Assembly (NCBI GenBank): GCA_019914945.1
Contig: CM034109.1
Span: 7,246,479-7,310,478, forward strand
Origin: Typha latifolia
Taxonomy: Eukaryota; Streptophyta; Magnoliopsida; Poales; Typhaceae
DNA length: 64,000 nucleotides
Direction of reading: 5' to 3'
The notes under the pieces are model-generated. The model ran no database searches. It saw only the letters and a list, made by a program, of their open reading frames with translations, and was not told the DNA's origin. Of the stretch, positions 56,225 through 64,000 are shown in pieces. How positions within the stretch are numbered: position 1 is the stretch's first letter; each line of letters opens with the position of its first letter. Position numbers and translations under genes: made by a program.

Positions 56225-59200
56225 CTAATCCTCCAACTCAAGGATTTTCACAACTGAAGCATCCCCAACTTTTTGGCAGACTACAACACGATCGTGTGAC
56301 CTTATCACTCCAGAGGATTTACCATGTTCAAGAGCTACCTTCAGAACCGACTCATTTGTTGCATTAGTGGACTCAGCCTACAGGCCCAAAAAAGAAGTGT
56401 CAGAAGCAAGAGCTTGTGGAAGGGAAATATATGCATTGCCAAGTATGCTGAATGATACAGAAAAGAAAAAGGAGAGCAAGCTAATTATTGTATCTTAAAA
56501 AGGTAAACCAAGTAACCAGTCTCCCCTTGAAAACAAAAGCGTCTCACTTCCTCGTAGCTAGAAATCCAAACCCGAAATCTTAAAATGTAAACATCCATCT
56601 ACCTTTGCAGGAATTTAGTCTAAAATATAAAAGGTAGATTCTTTGTTTTTGTTTGCAGGTAGAGTTATAAAGAAGTACAAAATATAGTTTGATCTAAATT
56701 CATTGCACTTCAAAACTAAGCCACCACTTTGCTCCCTCTCGTTGAGGTAGTCCATTCCCTACAACCCTAAAATTAATTTCAATCATATTATCAGAACCGG
56801 ACCGAACATTGACCCAATCAAGGGTCGAGTCACTGGGTTATTGGTTTAACGGGTCAGATTGCTTATTTTTTTTAAAACATTTAAATAATATATAAATAGA
56901 TCTAAATAATTTAAATATAAATACATATATATATAAATAGTATAATTGTATGTATATCCTTCAAACAAAATGTTATTTTATCTAGATAACCTCATGGTTA
57001 TTTTCAAGTTAAGTTTTTGACAAAAATACTACTAACTAAGAGAAATACTTGAAAACAAGAATAAGGATATTTTGTCACTTAAATTGTTTAAATTTTAATG
57101 GTTGTTTATTCCAAGTAGTATTCACACAAAAAATAAGAATTTTAAAAGATATACGTGCAAAAAATTTGTATGTTTAAGAGTTATTGATGTGGGCATCATC
57201 TTCAATTTGACCAAAATAAAGTTGCTTGAGTCCAATTTTGGTCTAATTGATCTAATTAGGCTAAATTTATTTTCACATTTAATTTGTTGAGTTGATTTTT
57301 AATTCAAATAATTAATTGAATTAGTCAATTGATAGATATGGTAAGCCTATATCCGGAGAATGTCCGCATTGAGTTATTACCTATATTGGGTTAGTCAATT
57401 TAGGTAAGACTTAATCAATTAGGATCCTATTAGAAAATGAATTCCTATTAGAATCTCAATTGATAGTTATGGTATGTTTATATATGGGGGATGTCCACAT
57501 TGATTTATTATATAAATTGGGTTAGTCAATTTAAGTAAGATGATCAATTAGAGTCCTATTAGGAAATAAGTTCCTATTAGAATCAGCTAGAATTAAAGTT
57601 GTTAACCTATTTAATGATTATTGCATGAGAAACAAGGAACGATTTGGAACAATATTTATTTGAAATCTCTTATTTTCTATCCTCCGGTCTTCTTCTTCTC
57701 TCTCTCTCTTTCTTTCTCTCCCTTTCTCCTACTCTGTCTTAAGATTCTTCTCTAATCTCTTCTACTTCCTCTCTAAACCTCTCTTCTTCTTCAATCTCTA
57801 CTTTTTCGTTAGTTACTACTGTTGTCCATAAAATTCCAGTAGTGAAAGAGAATCTTTGGGTGCCCGAACATGAAGAGAAGGACTTGGTTTCAAAGTAAAA
57901 ACACTACTATTCCATTTATTGGTAAACCTAAACTCTAAAGTCTTTCCCTACACCACATTTTAAGCCTTTCTACTATCAATGTACCTATTTGAGAGTTGAG
58001 GAAGCTACTGCCTTATTTGAGTGGTTTTCTCTCCTTCCATCTAGTAGTGATCATTTTAATCAATTAACTTCTTATCAGTTATTGCTTACTATATTTTACT
58101 TTAGTTACTTGTTTGGGTTGATTGTTCTCTAAAAATATTGCATTCATCCTAGATTTGCATCAGATATACATATAAATATGAACTTTAGATAGATATATAA
58201 GCAAATAAGGGACTTTTTGAGGGTATATGTGTAAAAAAACTAATTTAAAAACAACAGATATGTTATAAACTAAATATTCTTAAAATTTTAGGACTAATAT
58301 ACCATTAGGATATATAATAGAATAATTAAATATTAACAATAATTATGTAATTTGAAAAAATAGTTGACCCGGCCGATTTGTCAAAAATCAGCCGAGTTAC
58401 ACGATTCACCGGTTCAACCACTTGTCAGTCAGTTTTTACGAGTTGATTGCTTATTCGATCTAATAACAAAATCGAACCGGTTTGGTGGTCAGTTCACCAA
58501 TTCAACCACCCAGTCCGGTCTAGTTCTGATAATTATGATTTCAATACATATAAGAAAGTTAATCAATGCTGCAAACACATATATATATATTATTGAGTGC
58601 TCTTAACTATTACCTCCAATCACCTTCAATATAGCAAGGAACTACACTTCAAGGATAACTGAATAAAATACAAATTCAATAGGAACAAATTTGAATTCCT
58701 CAATTCACAATCATCTACTTTACACTAGGTTTATAGATTCAAAAGAAATTGACAGAAACAAGTAAGAAATGAAGCATACGATAAGGAAGAGCATTCCTAC
58801 AATCTATCATTTTCTACAAGCAATATATTTAAGATCAAAGTGTCGGGACAAAAAAGCAAGTCAAGCATACGCCGAAACTTACAACAAGAACAAAGAAGAG
58901 GATTTATTCTCATTAATGACAACAAACAAGGTCTGATTCAGGAGAAAATAAATTATTGGACTTGAATCATAATTTCAGGGATAAGGCAGCAACATATGTG
59001 CCCTCGTGGTGTGTATTTGTGTCTGCGGGTGTCATGTAGATATGTGTATTAAAAGAAGAAAGTACAACTTACAGGATGTCGAGGATCAGCAAGCATGGGA
59101 AATAGGCCTCTTACAATGAGTGATTGTCTTGCCTGCACATTTAGTAAGTTGTTAGACAAGGCTCAGATAGAATACAAGGCAAAGCAGAAACTCTACTTAA

Positions 59201-62200
59201 TATTCAGAACATCTGACATAGAGGCGAGGATTAGCGATGGTGCCTGTACAAGAACATACTATATAGCATATATGTCCTAATGGGATAGTAAGCCTAAATT
59301 GGAGTGCAAAACTTTAATATATTCGAACACAAAGTCATAAGAGAAAAGGGACACAAAAAGTGTTGCTCATACTTCAAACGCTCCAGTGAAACTCCATCGA
59401 AGCTGGTCTGTTTTCAGCCGAGGAATGACCACAGATAATACCGGCATAGTAGGCCTATACTTGGCAATTAATCTGCATCATATGAAGCATGTTAAGGCAA
59501 ATAGTGTGGATTACTGAAGACCTCACCAGTAATATGCATCTCTGAAATGATGGAAAGAAAATCTAATGGAAGCTTGCATTTTATTTCAACAGTACCTCGC
59601 AGCCCTTCCCGACGAAGTGAAGCATATGATAACAGAAGCCTTAACTTTAATAGCAGCTCGTACCTAGACAGGATCACGACTTGTACTCGTTAATATTAAA
59701 TGAATTTATTTTTGAAGAGTAGTCAACTATGCTAATCTCTGAAAATTAAAAGGAGTAAAATGACATACAGCAGATGAAGCAATAGACTCTAAGTGTGACA
59801 TAGGCTCTCCCACATATTTTACAGTCCTTTTGAAGTACAAATCTTGGTTGTAAACTTTCTCTGCCTGCAATGGTAGATTTCAACAAAAAAAGGACACCAA
59901 AATTAAGAAGACCTAGGAAATAGGAGAAACATCAAGCTGTAACAACAACATAAGCCACCGTGATTGGCAAAATGTTTTCAAGAGTATGATAAAAGTTTGA
60001 TGCAGAAGTTCATAATATTTCAATCATATAGAAAACTGTTGGAATTAAGTCAGAAAAAAATTAGTTTCTAGATAGGCACAATTGCACAAAATTATTCATT
60101 CTGTCAAGCTTCACTAGGTAGCCATGTTATTTTCTGCAACTTAGTGTTATTACATAACAGTCTTTTAGTCCAACTACGCCAATCATTCTCAAATAAGTGG
60201 ACGCCATATAGCGTAACCAGCAAGCAGCAACCAGAATACAAGTCCAGAAAAGGTTTAACATAGTCAAATTTTCTATGTTGTATAACAACATTGCCGACAT
60301 TAAGAATGCGATCCCAAAGCCAGGTTGAAACAGGAGAGTATTAATTCAGAATTTGAATGCAAAGAAAACTGCATTTCTCATTTATCAACAAAGATGACAA
60401 TGCATCACCCAAATTATATATTTGATCTAATAAATTCTTCACTATTTAGTCCAATAGTTCCATCTCCATCAAGATTGAAATATTCAGATTCTTCATACCA
60501 AAACTTCCATTGGGTCATTGATATTCATAAAAATAAGGAACGATCAATGACAAACAGAACTCTGACCTCTGCACAAATTTTGCCCACAATTGAAATAGTT
60601 TCAACAGGATATAATCCTCGAAGAGTCTCAGCTCCTAAAAGAATTGCATCACTGCCTGAATCAAAATACAAGCAAAAAATTAGGAAAACAAACTTCTGTG
60701 TGTAAGCTCCATTAAAGTAATCAAAATATCAATAGTTGGCATAGTAATAGAATTAGAACACGAAATCAGGAACGGAATATACCATCAAGTACTGCATTAG
60801 CCACATCAGTTGCTTCAGCACGAGTAGGCCTGAGGTTGTCAGTCATACTGTCCACAACACGGGTAACAACTGCAGGCTTTCCAGCCATGTTACACTTATA
60901 GACAGCAGCCTTTTGAAATAAAAACACCTACACATAATACAAGATGGTTACATAACAGTGAAATACAACTCTGGTATTATGAAAAGGAAAAGGAGAGAAA
61001 TGACAAAACCAGTCAAATGAGATGTACTTAAAGCAAAGTATGGCAACCAGAGACACTGTATTATCAGATTAACGATTAACTACATGATACTGTAAAAACT
61101 GTAACACTATTTATACTCTCATTGTTTCTAATAAGTTGAGTTATAGTCAAAAACCTTTCAACTTATTTTTCTGTACTTCTACTCAATCATCTGCATAAGA
61201 ATTACTACCAATAGAAGCTTTTATCTTCACCAGCTTAATCTAAACAACTAAGGCTAAAGTAAATGCAACTACAGCCACTGACTTTCTTATTCTGATAGCC
61301 TCTTGTTCCAAATCAGGAGGATAAAGTTATCGCGGATCTGAATGAATTGAAGAAGACAAATGAAGCGCATGATTATCTCTTTAGGGATTAGTGTTCAAAT
61401 GGCGAGTGTCAAGCAAGTATCAATTGGTCAGCGCTCATGTGGCAGAACGGGATCAAGTTGTAGAACGAAACGTCCATTTAATATTTAATAGGAATAAGGA
61501 GGCATACATTTTGCCCCCTATGTCCCCACATTGGTAGGAGTGATGTATAGCAGGGCCCCCTTTCACATTGATTTCAAGTAAACAGAACTTGAAAAAGAGC
61601 TTTAGTCAAAACACTTGATATACAACAAACAAGCCAAAGCATATGAAAATTTTTAAATGTGCTACTCATAGAAGGATCCAATTTCAACAACAGCCCAAAT
61701 ATTTAAAGATACATGCTCATATAGCTTTTTATTCAAGTAGTTTATAGATAAGAGCTATCAATTACCCTTTCACAGGGCAATGCTAAACCCTTGACAGAGA
61801 AAATATATCTGTGCGGATGCATGTAGAACCTGCTAGCATGCTTATGGTGTTATATGTGCTCAATATGGTTGTAAGTGCTTATTAATGAGCATACAGGACG
61901 CAACAATTTTTAATTACATGATCAGGGCTGCCAATATTTACTCAGTTTTTACATAAATTTGCATTTAAATAGTTTTCAATCACTCAACTATGACTATATC
62001 ATTTATTTCAGCACCATACAAACAAGCTCAATCAGCAACAAAATGATAAAATTATCCTATGTGAGTTGAGTTTATTCAACCTTCTCAGGTGGGAGATCAA
62101 TTCCCAGATTCCCTCGTGACAGAATAATTCCATCTGCTGCTTGCAGGATCTCATCAAAGTGTGTTAAGCCCTAAAAGGAAGTGACAAAAATATGCATTAG

Positions 62201-64000
62201 TTAAAAACCCAGTCACTTGTTCAGTTAGATGGGAATGCCAACAAATATTGACCTTCCTGCAATTACCTCTACGTTTTCAATTTTTGCAAATATCTGAGTT
62301 TGATGAAGATCTCCCAACTTTGAGAGGAACTCCCGTGCCTGCATTGCAACAACATGATCATCATTATCTGAAAACCAATATTCTATCACCAAGTCCAAAG
62401 AAGTTAGGAGTACCAGGAAATGGATCACAGAAAGATCCAATAATGTTGAAGTTTGAAAACAAGATTGCAGTCCCAAAGGGGAAAAAATAAGTTACAGGAG
62501 AGAAATAAATAGAAGGTTGTACTTACATGTCGAACGTCTTCTGCATGCCTTGTATAAGATAATGAGAGGAAGTCAATCTTATTCCGAACACCCCATTTGC
62601 TGATGACCTGATATGATTGATGACATGCCAATCTTAATCAGATAGTCTAGTACATTTAAACTACTACACTCATCTCTAAGATTGTTTCTGCAAAAATAAT
62701 TGTTTCTGCATCAATCGTGCTTAAAAATTAAAATCTTTAACTAAGCAAAGATGCTTGTGGATGGGAAATTATATAAAAGCATGCAATTCAAAAGCCAGGA
62801 TGAAAAACTAATTAAAGAAAAGGACCCATGACAATAAGGGAAGAAATCACAAATTCTAGAATGGACAGTTAGCAACTCAATAGCATGTCCCTGAGCTATT
62901 AAATTGAACAACTAATATGTTATAAAGTATATCCAAGAGTGTTATGAGTCCAATTCATTGCCTCTAAAAAGACCGAGAAATGGAATCAAATATAACTTCA
63001 CTGCTTTCCAGTCAGCTTTAGTATCAACATCTGACTAATTTAAAGCATGACGATAATTATGCAGCTCCAACCTGAAACCCAACCCTCAATTAGTGTTGTA
63101 TTTCAATGGAAGCCTTGAACAACAGCCTGTCATGAGACTATTGTAAGAACAGAACAAGATCACATACGACAATCTAATGTATAAATAGTGGCTGAAAGTA
63201 TAACAGAAGAAAAAAAATTCATGTCAAGTGACAATATTGTGACCTGATTTTAAACAATAGTATAACAGAAGAGAAGCATCTCTTACATCTTTGTCAGCAT
63301 CAGAAAGTGTTGGCAGATCAATGTGTACTTGCGAAATATGCAGTGTAAATAGAGATCCAGCCAGGGTAGCTGTGTTCTTGATCACACAAATCACATCATC
63401 CCCTTTCAATTCAGCCACCTGCACCATGCAACTCCAGTTTATGCAGCAGAAAAAAAAGAGCAAATGTTTAAGCATATAAAATATTTAGACCTTCAGTCAA
63501 CTGATTTTTTTCTACTATATAGTTCAACTGGTTTAGTGCAGATTGTCACCAAATGGAATCACTTCCATTGAAAATTTGGCTAGTGAAGACAAAACAATTT
63601 GGGAATATATAATTCTGTAGTCTGGCAGAACTATGCTTATAATTTCAGTTGTTATCATCAGTCACTGAAGTATTAAATGTGAGAAGTACCTCCAACCAAA
63701 CAGAAGTAGTTTCACTGCCAGTGAACAAGTACTGCCCAACAAAGATCGTGTCCCCTGGTTTCACAGCCTGCAAAGAATAGCTCAATAAATAACACATCAA
63801 TAATGCCTAGAATATGGAAAAAAGAAGAAGACAAAGCTGAAGATAACAGAAGTTCTGTAATGCAGTAACTCAAATTCTTGAACAAGCTGATTCCCCTATT
63901 TGAGCATGGCATGCATGAAAAAAGCAGCACGGAAAATATTAATTGAGTTGCAACCAAAGATGCATTTCACGAGAAAACAAGTAATCAGCTGCTATGTGGA
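56225..64000 (-). CDS. Cytosolic pyruvate kinase, 3' part (gene continues beyond the right edge)
   Basis: Twelve exons on the minus strand: 63767-63690, 63418-63287, 62607-62527, 62338-62267, 62170-62081, 60927-60783, 60655-60567, 59864-59769, 59663-59596, 59472-59373, 59132-59073, 56377-56225; the last 387 residues. It makes pyruvate and ATP from phosphoenolpyruvate and ADP in glycolysis. Visible: B-domain end ([19 protein letters not shown]), DKDVISKWGV, active-site Lys in [10 protein letters not shown], the PK signature region [16 protein letters not shown], the [20 protein letters not shown] helix, then the C domain ending [14 protein letters not shown]. Sequence follows the Arabidopsis At3g52990/At2g36580 branch. 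The usual metal-binding Asp of R-G-D-L-G is Asn here, as I recall for that branch. N-terminal exons lie outside the window. The last intron (56378-59072) holds a hAT-like element. Confidence 0.95.
56784..58537. mobile_element. hAT-like element with perfect 8-bp target duplication
   Basis: The octamer ATTTCAAT occurs at 56776-56783 and 58538-58545, directly flanking 1754 bases. The element begins CATATTATCAGAACCGGACC and its other end, reverse-complemented, begins CATAATTATCAGAACTAGACC, giving imperfect terminal inverted repeats. Eight-base duplication and short TIRs fit the hAT superfamily. Subterminal CCGGTT/AACCGG words are repeated at both ends. No transposase ORF remains, so it is non-autonomous. 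It lies within the last pyruvate kinase intron. Confidence 0.75.
57325..57590. repeat. 131-bp tandem dimer nested in the hAT-like element
   Basis: 'tcaattgatag(a/t)tatgg' starts at 57325 and 57456. Both units continue through 'gatgtccacattga'-like and 'attgggttagtcaattta' words to 'ttcctattagaatc'. The surrounding 57.2-57.9 kb may be a separate insertion inside the element. Confidence 0.75.

Noticed and set aside
1..64000. CRISPR arrays, operons, bacterial or phage systems
   Set aside because: All genes are spliced plant genes and no array of direct repeats with unique spacers exists; the palindrome cluster at 7.3 kb has irregular spacing.

Overview
The window is nuclear DNA of a flowering plant. 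Its genes are intron-rich with GT-AG (and two GC-AG) splice sites, and they lie in AT-rich, transposon-littered intergenic DNA. Several first exons are strongly GC-rich while the rest of the gene is not. That gradient, together with a clustered LRK10-type receptor kinase pair, suggests a monocot outside the most repeat-dense grasses; I cannot name the species. The gene models below were built by hand: open segments were joined at splice sites that keep the frame and agree with remembered family members.

Layout, left to right. (1) 0.2-5.9 kb: two tandem copies of a 154-residue, probably mitochondrial, single-span protein; copy B has a MITE-like insertion in its promoter. (2) 6.5-7.6 kb: LTR-like relic with a 285-bp dimer and a cluster of TTCGAACGC palindromes. 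(3) About 8.6 kb: a microRNA-like hairpin resembling miR477. (4) 10.5-15.2 kb (-): DHHC protein S-acyltransferase. (5) 17.1-20.7 kb (-): sterol delta8-delta7 isomerase HYD1, head-to-head with (6) 21.4-24.3 kb (+): a TVP38/DedA-type membrane protein. (7) 24.6-26.3 kb: a hAT-like element, a germin-like relic and a small MITE. (8) 27.7-32.7 kb: two divergent LRK10-like receptor kinases sharing a 309-bp promoter. (9) 34.2-35.1 kb: a long-TIR element and a small hypothetical ORF. (10) 36.5-40.2 kb (-): chloroplast envelope translocase HP30. (11) 41.4-46.7 kb (-): a receptor-like pseudokinase of the At1g52310 type that appears to lack the lectin domain. (12) 49.2-49.6 kb: LINE RNase H relic. (13) 51.0-54.7 kb (+): UDP-apiose/UDP-xylose synthase. 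(14) 56.2 kb to the right edge (-): the 3' twelve exons of a cytosolic pyruvate kinase, with a 1.75-kb hAT-like element in its last intron.

The genes are unrelated housekeeping, membrane-trafficking and signalling functions, as expected of plant synteny blocks; I see no operon-like pathway. Two shared intergenic promoters (HYD1/TVP38 and the LRK pair) could couple expression. I found no convincing wholly new system. The points most worth a second look are the miR477-like hairpin, the lectin-less pseudokinase, the GC-AG intron whose retention would swap a kinase for a hydrophobic tail, and the promoter divergence of the tandem pair.
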